A DNA stretch of 64,000 nt from Bromus sterilis (lineage: Eukaryota > Streptophyta > Magnoliopsida > Poales > Poaceae), in contig OX465599.1 in assembly GCA_950022295.1 (NCBI GenBank), positions 276,727,501 to 276,791,500 on the forward strand, in the 5' to 3' direction. The translations under genes were made by a program, and so were the position numbers. A model generated the notes under the pieces. The model was not told the origin of the DNA, did not search any database, and saw only the letters and a list, made by a program, of their open reading frames with translations. Shown here one piece after another: positions 33,897-45,261 of the stretch. Each line of letters opens with the position of its first letter. The first letter of the stretch is position 1.

Positions 33897-34449
33897 TGTC
33901 GGGGGGATGGATCAGGCCCATAGACCCGGCATTAGGAATCTCCGGGCCGACCGACATATGAAGGCCCATAATTAAGACTCGATGAGGAGTCTGACGTGCC
34001 AAGCGTGAAGATTGAAGCCCTAGAAGGAATTCGACTACCTTGTATAGCACGTAGAAAACTTGTAAAGTAGAATAGAACTCCACATCGTGTAGGAGTCGGA
34101 CTCTAGGAATCCCGGGACCCGACACCTTTATAAGCTGAGGACCACGGGAGCTAGAGCCAGAACTTACATCAAGCCAGGTTTAGACAACTCACTCCAGAGC
34201 CTAGATCTCCACGAGACTAAGCTGGCGAAACATCACCACTTTAATCGATACGATCGACTCTTCCTATTGAAGATTCGATCCCCCTATAGTCAGGAAGCAG
34301 GAGTAGGTCTTTACCACACCGTCGGGGCCAAACCTGGGTAACTCGTCGAGTCTTGTGCCTATGTCGACTCTCTCCTTGAAATCGCCTCGCAGCAAAGGTC
34401 CCGCGATAAGTCCGACTCTACGGACATCTGCCGTGACTTTCCCACGATA
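33897..34449 (+). mobile_element. G7 5' LTR
   Basis: About 553 bp from TGTCGGGGGGATGG to CCCACGATA. The last bases are probably a mutated CGACA. A TATA box TTTATAAG lies at 34127-34134. The primer-site-like TGGCACCCACCATGGGGC follows at 34452. Confidence 0.7.
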
Positions 34450-34462
34450 GTTGGCACCCACC

Positions 34463-35082
34463 ATGGGGCCTGCGCTCGCAGGTGTTGAGTTTCTAAGGGG
34501 AGCTCGGCAAGGCATGGAAGGATTCGTGACCGGACGAATCACCAGGAGCTGGCGCGGAAAGCTCTGCATCGATGACTCAACTTGGGGGCCTGATGCCGAT
34601 TCTGTAGAATCCGGTTATCGGGTTCCGATCGGATCTATTCACATCTTCATCGGGAAAACGGACGGATCTGAGACAGAGCCGGATCCTGAAGCCCCCCCTG
34701 GAAACCCCGAGTCGGCGACTTGCCGGCTCAAGGCATACCTTTGTCAGATTCATTGCTGGATCTCTGGAGTCAGCACGCTCCGATGAATCTCTGATACCGA
34801 CACCACGGGAGAAACATCTGACGCTGACTCACACCCCAGTGAAACAAGCTTCTCAGATACCGGCTCCATCCGATCCGACGGGAGCAACAGACTCGGCGCA
34901 GGAACAACTGAATACAATCCCGACTTTCCACAGTACGAGCCTCCATATTGCGTGACAGTGTTCATGGCAGGCATCGAAGATCAGGGAAGCCTACCGGCTC
35001 AAGGTGCAGCGCAGAACCGGAATGTGGAGACGACTCACAACATGGCCCCTAATCCGAATAGGGAACATCCAGAAGTCCTTAC
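34463..35082 (+). pseudogene. G7 gag N-terminal part
   Basis: Frame from the ATG at 34463 (MGPALAGVEFLRGARQGMEG...) with motifs ITRSWRGKLCIDDSTW and VPIGSIHIFIG typical of the first Gypsy frame in grasses. A TGA at 34784-34786 interrupts it, after which the same frame stays open (Ser/Asp-rich, then PQYEPPYCVTVFMAGIED) to the C1 junction at 35082. Confidence 0.6.
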
Positions 35083-36757
35083 TGTTGGATATGTGCGCTA
35101 GAGGAAAATTAATAAAGATATTTGTCACATATCTGTTTGTTCATAATACGTTATATATTGTGCTAGAACTGTATTAAGCGGAAACATTAATACACTTGTG
35201 ATATATAACAACCTGGTCCCTAGTTAAACTCAGGCATACTAGCTCATTGGGCAATTGATGATCAAGGTTTCCTGATCATGAGAACATAATAGTCTATTGA
35301 CAATGAGGTCATATCATTAGGAGAATGATGTGATGGACACACACCCACCTTAAGCATTGCAGTGTGATCAAGTCACATAAGTTCAGCATTGCGATGACTT
35401 AATAACATAGTGACTGAATCCTTAGACCGTGATGATCATACATAATTGCTATCTATGAGGATGCTTTGAGTGCATTAACCGTTACACTGAAACATGGTAA
35501 CTGAAAAGGTGTATCTTGGGTATTCCTAAGTAGATATGTTGAGGAGTATGAAATAGATCAGAGCGGGATTTGTCAATCCGAGTGACAGATAGGTACTCTA
35601 GGCCCACTCGGTGGTGTTTCATCAGTAGCTTGCAAGAAAGTGACTAGGTCACAAGAGATATAATATTCACAGACGAGTAAACGTGTTATGTCGGAGAGGA
35701 GGAAGAACTAGGTATTGGATACCGACGATCATACCTCGGACAAACATAGTACCGAAGCACAAAGGGATCAAGTCATATTGTTAACGGTTCAACATCGATG
35801 AAGTTTATTCGATGGATGCGTAGGGGCACATCAAGGATTGTAACCAGATCCCATATGATGGTCATTGGTCAGAGAATGTCTCGATCATGTCTATTGTTTC
35901 CCGGACCGTAGGGTGTCACACTTAAGGGCAATCGATGCATTAAGGATTGATTCGGAATCATTGGTGAAAAGAGAGAAAACACCGGAAATGTATCGGGAGG
36001 TACCGGAAGCTGTTCCGGATATTTTGAAAGGTTCAAAATAATATATATTGATGTTTAAATATGTTTTATTATTTAATTGACAGAATTAAATATTAAAAAT
36101 GATTTAAAAATTAATTAAAAAGGAGAAAAAGGCATATGGGCCTTAAAAGGCCCATGAGGGGAAGGGGGAGCCTCCCCCCTTGGGCTAGGCGCCAAGGGAG
36201 GGGCCCATCCCCCCCCCCCCATGGCCGGCGCACTCCCCCCCTTGTGGGGTTTAGTCCCACATGGGGAGAGGAGGAGAGTCCCCCCCTCCTTGGCCTATAA
36301 AAGGAGGGGTGGGGTGCCTTTTCTCAACACAACATTGAGTTCTTTCTCTCTCTCTTTCTCCGACCTAGAGCGGACTCCCCTTGTTTGGAGTTTGCACCTA
36401 GTTGGGGGTTTCACCATCATCCGGACGCCGTCGCGCTGCCGGAATCGGGATCCGGATCAATCTTCTTTCCGCTGCTCTTCTGGTTCGGAGCCCGGAGGGA
36501 CGTCGGTTGCACCGTACGTGTGTAATCCCGCGAGGCACTACACGTGTGGTGCTACTTCATCGTCGGAGGTTCTTCAACACGACAGGGAGGTCGTAGGATC
36601 AGATTCTACGCCAACCACGTTCGAGGAACGTTTCCCTCTTTCGGTCTTCAAAGGTATGAACACCGATTCCTTCTGTTACATACATCAGCATAGCATAGAT
36701 CTTGGGTTCGGGACTCGTAGGTAGGAATTTTTTTGTTTTCTGCGCCGATCCCCAACA
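35083..36757 (+). mobile_element. C1 5' LTR
   Basis: 1675 bp, TGTTGGATATGTGC...GATCCCCAACA. The start matches the BARE/Angela-type Copia LTRs of cereals as I know them. GC-rich frames (36221-36724) near the end are leader sequence. Confidence 0.93.
36296..36303 (+). promoter_or_regulatory. C1 LTR TATA box
   Basis: TATAAAAG within CCTTGGCCTATAAAAGGAGG, a canonical plant TATA context. The same box is at 59426-59433 in the 3' LTR. Confidence 0.8.
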
Positions 36758-36758
36758 G

Positions 36759-36771
36759 TGGTATCATGAGC
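36759..36771 (+). promoter_or_regulatory. C1 primer binding site (tRNA-iMet), one-base insertion
   Basis: TGGTATCATGAGC, the initiator-Met primer site TGGTATCAGAGC with an extra T. It lies one base after the LTR. Confidence 0.85.
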
Positions 36772-37714
36772 AAGGCTATGCGTAGATGTATTGTACGGGT
36801 AGAACACATCTAGGATGTGGGCATCAATTCTCCAATTGTTACCCTCCCACGTGTACTCGTTTAGCGTTGCGGCAATGTCCTGATGAAGCGGCCCCGACCG
36901 ACCTTACGCGTTTACGCGAGACTGGTTCCACTCTTGACATATGGCTTGTACCATATAAGTGGATGGGGGGTGTCTGTCTCTCTAACATTAGCGATGCGAA
37001 GACGTTTGCAACGGAGGGCCCCGACAGGGGTGTAATAGAGACGATTACAGGATTGGTGTTGTGGCTTATTTTCACAGGATAGAAAGCGGTTCTCTCTCGA
37101 AACCCCTTAGCAGCCACATAAAACTTGCAAAAGATAAAGTAGAAGGCGTTTTAACTTTAATTTGCATGTAAGGGGGGATCATAGCTTGTATGATTTACAG
37201 TTTTACTTCCTGTCTTGCTAATATTCTAGATATGCGACGGTGGCATGATAGGATAATCTCTCTCAATACCATGATTGTATTCTCCCTTAGTGGGCACCGC
37301 CTGGAAGGATCTCTTTATGATAGGCAGGACGTGATGATCGGGTGTCATACATACATTAGCGATCGCATGAGGTTGGGTTTGGCAAGCCTAGCATATGCAG
37401 ATATGACCTTGCTGAATAGCCATACACTAAGGTTCGACTGGCAGGCTTGACATATGTAGATATGAGCTTGGAATACGGATGACCGAAAGGTTAAGCATGA
37501 GTCATATAACGGATATGATTGGCATGATGGCCTACCTAGGGAGATGTGTCGTCGGTCGTGTGATATTCGAGGACGATCATTCAAACTAGGATTATGTTAA
37601 TCACTTAGTAAATTTGGAGAGATGTTTAACTAAGTGGGAGTTTTAGAATTAATTAAAATTGAACTCCAATTATGAACAAAGTCTAAATATGTGTTTTGCA
37701 AATAACCATTGTAG
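36772..37714 (+). other. C1 untranslated leader
   Basis: About 940 bp of leader between primer site and gag, with no continuous frame. Around 37380-37500 the stretch GGCAAGCCTAGCATATGCAGATATGA is echoed by GGCAGGCTTGACATATGTAGATATGA, a diverged short tandem duplication. Confidence 0.7.
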
Positions 37715-38552
37715 ATGGCTGCACCTCGCCCCTCATTCAACTTAGGGTCATTCCTAGACAAAGACAAACTGAAAACCGATGGGTCAAACTTCACCAACTG
37801 GTTCCGCGCTCTGAGGATTCTCCTCGTTCCCCTCAAGATGGCATACGTACTAGAGGTCGCGTTAGGTGACGAACCACCAGCAGACGCTAGTCAGGATGAG
37901 AAGAATGTCTACCTCCAAGACAGATGATTATAACCTTGTCCAGTGTGGAATGCTTTACTCCATGGAGGCTGAGCTGCAGAAACGCTTTGAGAGGATGGGT
38001 GCATATGAGATAATCACCGACCTCAAGGCCTTCTTTGCACCCCAAGCCAGGGCTGAACGTTATGAGGCTTCTGAAGCTTTCTTCTCAGCAAAGATGGATG
38101 AGCATAGCAGTGTTAGTGAGCACGTGGTCAAGATGTCTGGCTACATTCAACACTTGAATGCTCTGGAATGTCAGATTCCAGATGAACTTGCTGTTGATAG
38201 GGTGCTGCAGTCGCTGCCCCTAGCTACAAAGGCTTTGTGTTGAACTACAAAATGCAGGGGATGACTAAGACCCCTTCTGAGTTGTTCGCCATGCTAAAAA
38301 CTGCTGAGGTTGAGATCAAGAAGGAGCATGATGTATTCATGGTCAACAAGACCGTTGAATTCAAGAAGTCTGGCAAGAAGGAGAAGGGAAAGAACAAAAG
38401 CCCGAAGAAGGGTGACAAGCCATTTGTCACTCCTCGTAAGGCACCCAAACCTGGACCCAAGCCCGGCGTTGAGTGCTTCTACTGCAAGGGTGATGGTCAC
38501 TGGAAACGCATCTGCCCCAAGTACCTAGAGGATAAGAAGGCTAGCAGGATTG
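37715..38552 (+). pseudogene. C1 gag, two frameshifts, cut by G8
   Basis: Copia Gag: starts MAAPRPSFNLGSFLDKDKL, with NFTNWFRALRILL, a Lys-rich linker (KKSGKKEKGKNKSPKKGDK) and a perfect CCHC zinc knuckle (CFYCKGDGHWKRIC, codons 38474-38515). The frame shifts near 37900 and again near 38215, where one C is missing from a C-run. G8 inserted 36 bases after the zinc knuckle. A young relative, C2, has the same layout. Confidence 0.9.
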
Positions 38553-40165
38553 TGATACGTCCAAAACGTATCTATAATTTATGCTTGCTCCATGCATGTT
38601 TTGTGTGATATTGCTATGATCTAGATACACTTTCATACATTTTTGATCATATTTGGACTAACCTATTAACTCAGTGCACCCTAGTGCCAGTTCCTGTTTT
38701 CTGCTATTTTTCTATTTCAGTTTTCCCCCATATAAAAAGTGCCAGAAAAATTCGGGAAAATTCAGATAAAAAATCAGCGTGAAGGAAGCTTCACGAAGAG
38801 ACCGAGAGGGGCCAGAGGGGAGCCAGGGGGCCCAGGCGGCAACCCGGCGCGGCCCCACCCCTGGCCGCGCCAGGGGGGCGCCTGGGGCCCCTGGTCCACC
38901 TCTGGCTGCCCCCCTTCGCCTATTTATTCTCCGTCACAGGGAAACTCCGAAGACAGAACCCTATTTCGCAAACTTGCCTCTGTTCCGCCGCCGCGCTTCC
39001 GAGATCGGGAGCACCAGAAGACCTCTTCCCGGCACCCTGCCGGAGGGAGGATTGACCTCCGGGAGTCTCCTCTCCACCATGGATGCTCCTCGAATGTCTC
39101 GTGAGTAGTTTTCCTTGGACCATGGGTCCGTGATCAGTAGCTATGTGATGTTCTCCTCCCCTCTTTGATCTTCATGGTTTAGACCTCGTGAGCTGCCCTA
39201 CATGATCGAGGCACTTTTGTAATATTTCTGCTATTGCTATGTTGAGTTTGATGGGATCTGATGGATTATGAGATTATGTTCAGATTGTGATAGAGTAATA
39301 TATTTGGTTCTTATCTCTTATATTTTTGTTCCTAAATAATTCTTGCATGTTCTTCGTTGCTGTTTATTGCTTTGGCCAAGTAGTAGGTAGTGAATCCAAG
39401 AGGGAACGTTGTGCTCGATTGTGGGTTCATGCCCCCCGATGAGACGCTTGAGTGACAGAAACATGAGTCTAGGGGATGTGTTGTTGCCACAAGGGGGAAA
39501 ACAACGGTGCTTGTAACCGCGGTTGCAAGGATTGTTTACTTTACGCAAAGTTCTTTTTAATGCAGTTGTTTGTTGCTTTGGGTTTACACTTTGGGTGGGG
39601 CTCGCAACTTAATACCAGCGAGATGTTCTGATAGATATCTCAAGGTGGATGATTAGTAGTAGATGCAGTTGGATTTTGGTCTACTTATTTTGGCGTACTG
39701 CCCGTGCTTTTGAACCTCTTCCTTTCTTTTGTAGCATAGTTAGCATTGCGGTGCGTTCATAATCCTGTCAAATGCCCTTCTGTAATTTGTTTACCTCACA
39801 TAGCAGTTTTATCGTCTTTTGGGAGAGAGACATCACTAGTGAACATCACGTATCCCGGTCCATATCCTTATTACTGTTTCCACGCTATATTTACTTTACT
39901 GCTTTTACTTGCTATCATTATCCCTTGTGTTTTACCCTTTGTGAACAACAAGACCGGAGAGATTGACAACCTCTCTGAACTTCGTTGGGAACAAAGTTAT
40001 CTGTGTCTGTGTGCAGGTCCACGTCAGTCGCGCCACTGACACCTACTTATCATCTCTGGAGTCCTACTGGAGACAAACATTGGTATCTTCACTGAGGGAA
40101 ACTTGCTGCTGCGTTACATCTCCACCTTCCACTTGGAGTAACCAACGAAGGGCGAGAAGCCATCA
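38553..40165 (+). mobile_element. G8 5' LTR
   Basis: 1613 bp, TGATACGTCCAAAACGTATC...GAAGCCATCA. TATA-like TATTTATT at 38921-38928 after a very GC-rich block. Frames 38739-39108 in the GC-rich part are recurrent LTR sequence. Confidence 0.93.
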
Positions 40166-40175
40166 AGCGAATTTC

Positions 40176-40193
40176 TGGCGCCGTTGCCGGGGA
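40176..40193 (+). promoter_or_regulatory. G8 primer binding site (tRNA-Asp)
   Basis: TGGCGCCGTTGCCGGGGA, a perfect 18-base complement to the 3' end of plant tRNA-Asp, 10 bp after the LTR. Confidence 0.92.
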
Positions 40194-40332
40194 CTCCGAG
40201 TGCTAAGATAGGGGAGTTGCACACTACCCTTTACCTTTGTTTTTTAGTCTTGTTATTTTATCTTTCAGTTTTTATCTTTGTGTCTTTTATCAAAAATTTA
40301 CAAAAAAATTATTTATCTTACTAGTTGTCATT

Positions 40333-41147
40333 ATGTCTGGCCCTTTTGCCATTGTTGAGACAAAGGTTCTCACCTTTAAACATAAAGGTGGAGAAAGCTT
40401 AAAAGATGCTTGGTATAGAATTAATGATTCTCAAAAAAGAGCCACCAAGAAGCAACCCACTACTATCCTGCTTAGAATTTTTATGTCGGGATTACTCCTT
40501 GGAATAGGTTCATATTAGATACTGCTATCAATGGGAATTTTCTAGAATCCCCAACTTGGGAGTCTCTTAATGTTATTGAAAATCTTGTTGGAAATCTCCC
40601 TATTTCTAGCATGCAAGAAGATATAACTCTATCTCACATTATGAAGAAACTTGAAATGATAGAGTTAGAAATACCAAGTATAACTAGGATAAATGAGTTG
40701 GATCGCAAGATTCAAGGGAATTTGAATAGGCTTGATAGCTCCATGCTTAAAATTATTAAAAATTTGGAGGTCATCAAATCCCGTGATACGGATCCGTCTA
40801 GGATTGATAAGATTGAGGAAATCATTAATACTATAGGAACTACTTTTTCCTCTATCAAACCAAAAAAGGTTGAGACTTCAGTAAGAAGGGAACCTAAGTT
40901 CAATTATGTCCCTAGGGTTCCCCGACCTAAAAATACACCATCCACTGCTAAAGAAGTTGAAACCGTGAAAACTTTGGAAGAAATACCTCTCTTTGACAAT
41001 TTTGAATGTTCCATTGATTTTCCGCCTTTTGGTTTTCTCCCTAGAAGTATCTTCATTAGGCCTTTATTTGAAAGACATCTCAAGACTAGTTGTACAATTA
41101 AAGAGCTTTTTGATGATCTTGATAATGATTCGATTGATACAACTTGA
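40333..41147 (+). pseudogene. G8 short gag, one frameshift
   Basis: Starts MSGPFAIVETKVLTFKHKGG, with GGESLKDAWYRINDSQKRAT, the Gypsy Gag N-terminal pattern. A T-run near 40480 has an extra base and shifts the frame. The continuation includes the block ending in the TGA after SIDTT (41145-41147), open for 178 codons from 40611. It would encode about 270 residues with an amphipathic, coiled-coil-like middle (IQGNLNRLDSSMLKIIKNLE). No zinc knuckle, protease or pol follows. G5 has the same architecture with different mutations, so the parent of both had this short frame. Confidence 0.75.
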
Positions 41148-43221
41148 TCTTTTGCTTCATGCCTAGCTTAAAGGCATAAAAGAAAGCGCTTTCGGGAGGC
41201 AGCCCGCAACGAATTTAGGTTTTTCTTTTTTCTTTTGTTGTGTCTTGATGATTGTTACTACTGTAGCAACATCATTGTATCTTTATTTTTCAACTTTGTG
41301 CCAAGTTATAGCCTCTTACGGCAAGGGAAGTAAAAGTTGTGACATGCTATCCAGAAAACAGATTATGTCCTCGTGACTAGAAAAATTCGACAAAAATCCC
41401 AGTTCATCTTTTTCAGCTGAAATTTTTACACAATATGCTCTATACAATTACGAAACTTCCGTATGTTCTGGTTTTTTTGATTTGAGTTGCAGAAGTATCC
41501 CTAAAAAATTCTTTACTACCTGCTGTTCTGTTTTTCACAGATTCTGCCACGTTTTGTCTCTCCTTACTTTTGCAAACCTTAAGCTTGCTTTTTCTGTACA
41601 AATTTTTTTTGGCACTCTTGAGAAACAGTAGCTCTTCAAGAATATCTTTATGTCCAGTGGGGAAAAATTATTTATTAAGGGTACTAACCTCTCTAATCAG
41701 CTTATGATGAGTTATGTATGAAGGGAGTTTTCAAGTGTGCGATGGAAGATGATGAAAGAAGATCCAGGAGTGTCAAGCGCTCAAGCTTGGGGATGCCCCA
41801 TGCATCCCCAATAAATATTCAAGGAGACTCAAGCGTCTAATCTTGGGGATGCCCCCGTGCATCCCCTTCTTCATCAACAATCATCAGTTCGTCCTTCGTC
41901 TCACTATATTTTTATCACTTCATGCGTTATGTGCTATGCTTGGAGCGTCTCGCTCTTAGGTTTTGTTTTTAGTTTTATTTAGCTTTGCTTGCTGTTCATA
42001 GCAAGTTAGATCCCTTCTTACTTTGTGTGGGAGAGAAACACGCTCCACTTTCAAAATTTAGAACACATCATAGGATTTTTCCTGCTTATCTTTTTGTTGT
42101 TGTCTGTTCTTTATCTTTTCATAGCTACTGCCATGTTTAGTTTTAGTCTTAGTTTGTCTTTAGAAAGAGCCTTGGCTTTTGTTTAGTTTGTTGCTGCAAT
42201 TCTTTTTAGTTTTCATGTTTATCTTGTTAAAGATAGTTGGTTGTTGCACTGAGTTGTGTCTTGTCTTGAAAGTAGGTAATTGAGGTTGCTATTTAATTCT
42301 AGTAGTAACTTGCAATAGTTTTGAGGTATTGATGTGAGTAATGTTTGAACTTTTGGTGTCAAGAGATCTAGCCTATTAGTGATAGGTGTCGTATTTTGGG
42401 CAATCCGTGTTTATTTTCAAAACCTAAAAAACTAGTTGAGAACTCTAGCTACTAGATGGATCACTAATCCTTGGAGGGATCGAATATTAGAGTACACTCA
42501 CGTACCATGAGTCGAGGATGCGCAAGGATAACGAAACCCCCATAAACTCCTCCTCGGGGTACTTGTCTCTTTGTGAACCTCCTTATTAGATTGAGAGTTA
42601 CCGATAATAAGTGCATGAGTTCTTCGGACTAATGTAAGTATTGAAAGTTGACACTTCCACCTTCCCATATTTTGCTAGTCTCTCCCATGCCGTGCATTGC
42701 CTTCTTCTCACTCCGAGAGTTGGTGTCCACCTTTGCTGGTACATCCAAACCCTTGGCATGATACGCTCTGTCATCATAAACCTCCTTATATCTTTCCTCA
42801 AAACAACCACCATACCTACCTATCAAGGCATTTCCATAGCCTTTCCGAGATATATTGCCATGCAACTTCCACCTCTTCATGACTTGATCTTCATGTCATA
42901 CATGTTCCTGCTACACTGGCAACAACATACATTGCATACATCATGATAGTTACATCTTCTTTATGATTTTGAGTACCTTGTAAAGTGTGAAAGATCTCCT
43001 TTACCTTCTTGTAAATTAGAGTTTTGCCCTTAAGTGAGGAAAAGATCCCAAAGTGGACACAATAAAAGATCCCAAAGAGGACAAATGAGAGTTTAATGGA
43101 AAGAGCCATTGAGGCCACAAAAAAATACAAAAAAATAGAAAAAAGAGAAAAAGAAATAAAAAGAGAGAAAGGGGCAACACTACTATCCTTTTGAGAGATC
43201 CACACTAGTACTCCCTTTATA
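41148..43221 (+). other. G8 3' internal non-coding region, left piece
   Basis: Non-coding and homologous to 24661-26900 of G6. It contains the hairpin pair (41783-41866). The sequence resumes at 52614 after C2 (…ATATCCTT|GTACTCC). Confidence 0.8.
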
Positions 43222-43226
43222 TCCTT

Positions 43227-45230
43227 TGTAGGGGAACGCAACAGAAAACAAAAATTTTCGGTATAGCGAGCACGCCCAGGACCACTATGGAGACGCATAC
43301 AAGGTTTTGATCTGATCGTTACCGACTCGTAGCGCAGCGGGAAGTAGAGTCGATGAAGATCGTCGGTGCAGATCCCCGCAGCTAGGATTTACAACCTCCC
43401 AACCGCGAGAATGTATTCCCTCGTCTGCCCCACGAACAGCGCTCCGGGAGGCGGTCGGACAGTCCCTCGGACGATGTCACGGACAGCCCTTCGGGAGGAC
43501 CCTCGAAACTCGATCTGTAACTCGGACAGCCCTTCGGGAGGACCCTCGAAACTCGATCTGTAACTCGGACAGCCCTTCGGGAGGCACACTCGAACTAAGA
43601 TCGAAACAACGACCTCTCTACCAAGTTGCACACATACGGTGTCAGCTATCCAGCAGGGCTTCGCCGTCCAGAACTAGTTCCTGCCGGAACCCAGACAGCC
43701 TTTCGGCTCTACGAAACTCTTTCGTGTGAGGGAGAGAAGAAGCCAGATAATTGCATGGCATGTGATGAGAACTCAAGTGAGAGCTTGGATCAAGGATATG
43801 GGGCTGCCCTCACACCTCTATTTATAGGAAACCCAAGGGGGCTTTCTTGGCTCCCAAGTCCTTCTAGAAGGCTTTCCAAAAATATCTCAAGTAGTACTTT
43901 TTACTATTCATGACACCACTTTTTCGCGTCCGAAAAATCCGAAAATATTTTTGTGGGTCTTAGAATAATTCCAACACCCACCAAAATGATTTTCGGCGCG
44001 TTCCGAAACAATTCCAGATTAGTGATTTTCATCTGCGAAAAGCAACCTAAGCATTTCCGGCAGCTCCGGAACATTTCCGGCAGCTCCGAAATATTTCCGA
44101 AAAAAATATTTTAATCTTTTCTCCAGAAAAATTCCAGAAGTTACCAGAACAATTCTGGCACTCTCCAAAATTACCAGGTGCTCTCCGAAACCTTTTCGGC
44201 TTAGTGGTTTACCCCGAAACAACTTTTCGGTTTTCTCTCTCGGAACTTTTCCGCCGTCTCCGAAACCTTTCCGGTGACTTTATCTCAGACTCCCTGTCTA
44301 GTATTCAACAGATAGATGAACCTTAAGCGTGTGACCCTGTAGGTTCGATGAAGTATAGACATGACCGGAACACTTTCCGATCAATGATCAATAGCGGAAC
44401 CGAGGACATCCATATTGATCCCTATACCCATACGAAGAATTATTCGAGTGAACCTTTAGTTGCTGTGTGCTATTCCTGTTGCTTCGCGATATATTACAAA
44501 TACCCGAGGTGAGACTTATTGGCATCCCCGTGAATCAACAACTTGTCCACTATGCCAGTTACCTCGTTCCTGGTATTGTTCTCTTTTCTCGTTCCCGCGT
44601 TCCGGCATCCCTGTGATCAAATCACACTGTGTCTGGCCAGACGATGGTGGATACCGTAACACCGAGAGGGCCCTAAGAATATCTCTCCAACGACGGAGGA
44701 GCAAATCCCAATCTCGAGCTACCTAGTTCCTTGTCATACTTTTCCGTGAACCCGCAAGCTGCCGTAATAGCCACCCTTTTACAGATGACGTTTAACAAAA
44801 CCCCAAAGTTCACGAAGCAAGTACGAAGGAACTCGATACTCTCATGGTCTAAGGAATTATGCAAACGCACAACTTTCTCTGTGTTATTAACCATTAACTT
44901 GTGACGAATGTATCTCATAGCATAACATCAATTCGGGTCGATTCAACACAAATGTTCTTCTAACATTGTGCCCTCAACATTGCCGGCATAGACATGCCCA
45001 TGATCAGGAAAACAGGATCATCATGCAATACATGAGCCAGTCTTAGAGGCATGACTAGGAATACATTTTACTGTTTATTATACCACACGTGCACATGAGT
45101 TTCCCTCCGAGCCTCGTGGATATTGCAGACTCGAGAATCATTGCAGTTATAGCATGGAACATAAACATTCATTACAAACTCGGAGATACAAAATAACTGT
45201 TATTACTGCCTCTAGGGCATATCTCCTACA
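43227..45230 (-). mobile_element. C2 3' LTR
   Basis: 2004 bp, TGTAGGGGAACGC...ATCTCCTACA on the plus strand, so TGTAGGAGATATGCCC... on the coding strand. It follows the polypurine tract. TATA box (minus TATAAATA) at 43819-43826. Apparent frames of 60-100 codons occur identically in both LTRs and are not genes. Confidence 0.95.
43481..43584. repeat. 43-bp tandem repeat in the C2 3' LTR
   Basis: Units begin GGACAGCCCTTCGGGAGG at 43481, 43524 and 43567; two are complete and the third has 18 bases. The same array is at 50859-50962. It lies about 240 bp downstream of the TATA box in the coding orientation, so in the transcribed leader. Confidence 0.9.
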
Positions 45231-45250
45231 GACTCCCACTTGCACTAGAG
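45231..45250 (-). promoter_or_regulatory. C2 polypurine tract
   Basis: The minus strand reads CTCTAGTGCAAGTGGGAGTC directly before the 3' LTR. The purine core AAGTGGGAG is the plus-strand DNA primer site typical of cereal Copia elements. C1 has the same motif at 58201-58212. Confidence 0.9.
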
Positions 45251-45261
45251 TCATAATCCAG

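Noticed and set aside
36221..36724. 167-codon frame
   Set aside because: It lies in the C1 5' LTR downstream of TATA. The same region in the 3' LTR is shifted in frame, so no protein is conserved.
43481..43584. CRISPR-like array
   Set aside because: The repeats are contiguous 43-bp units without spacers, inside a retrotransposon LTR of a plant.
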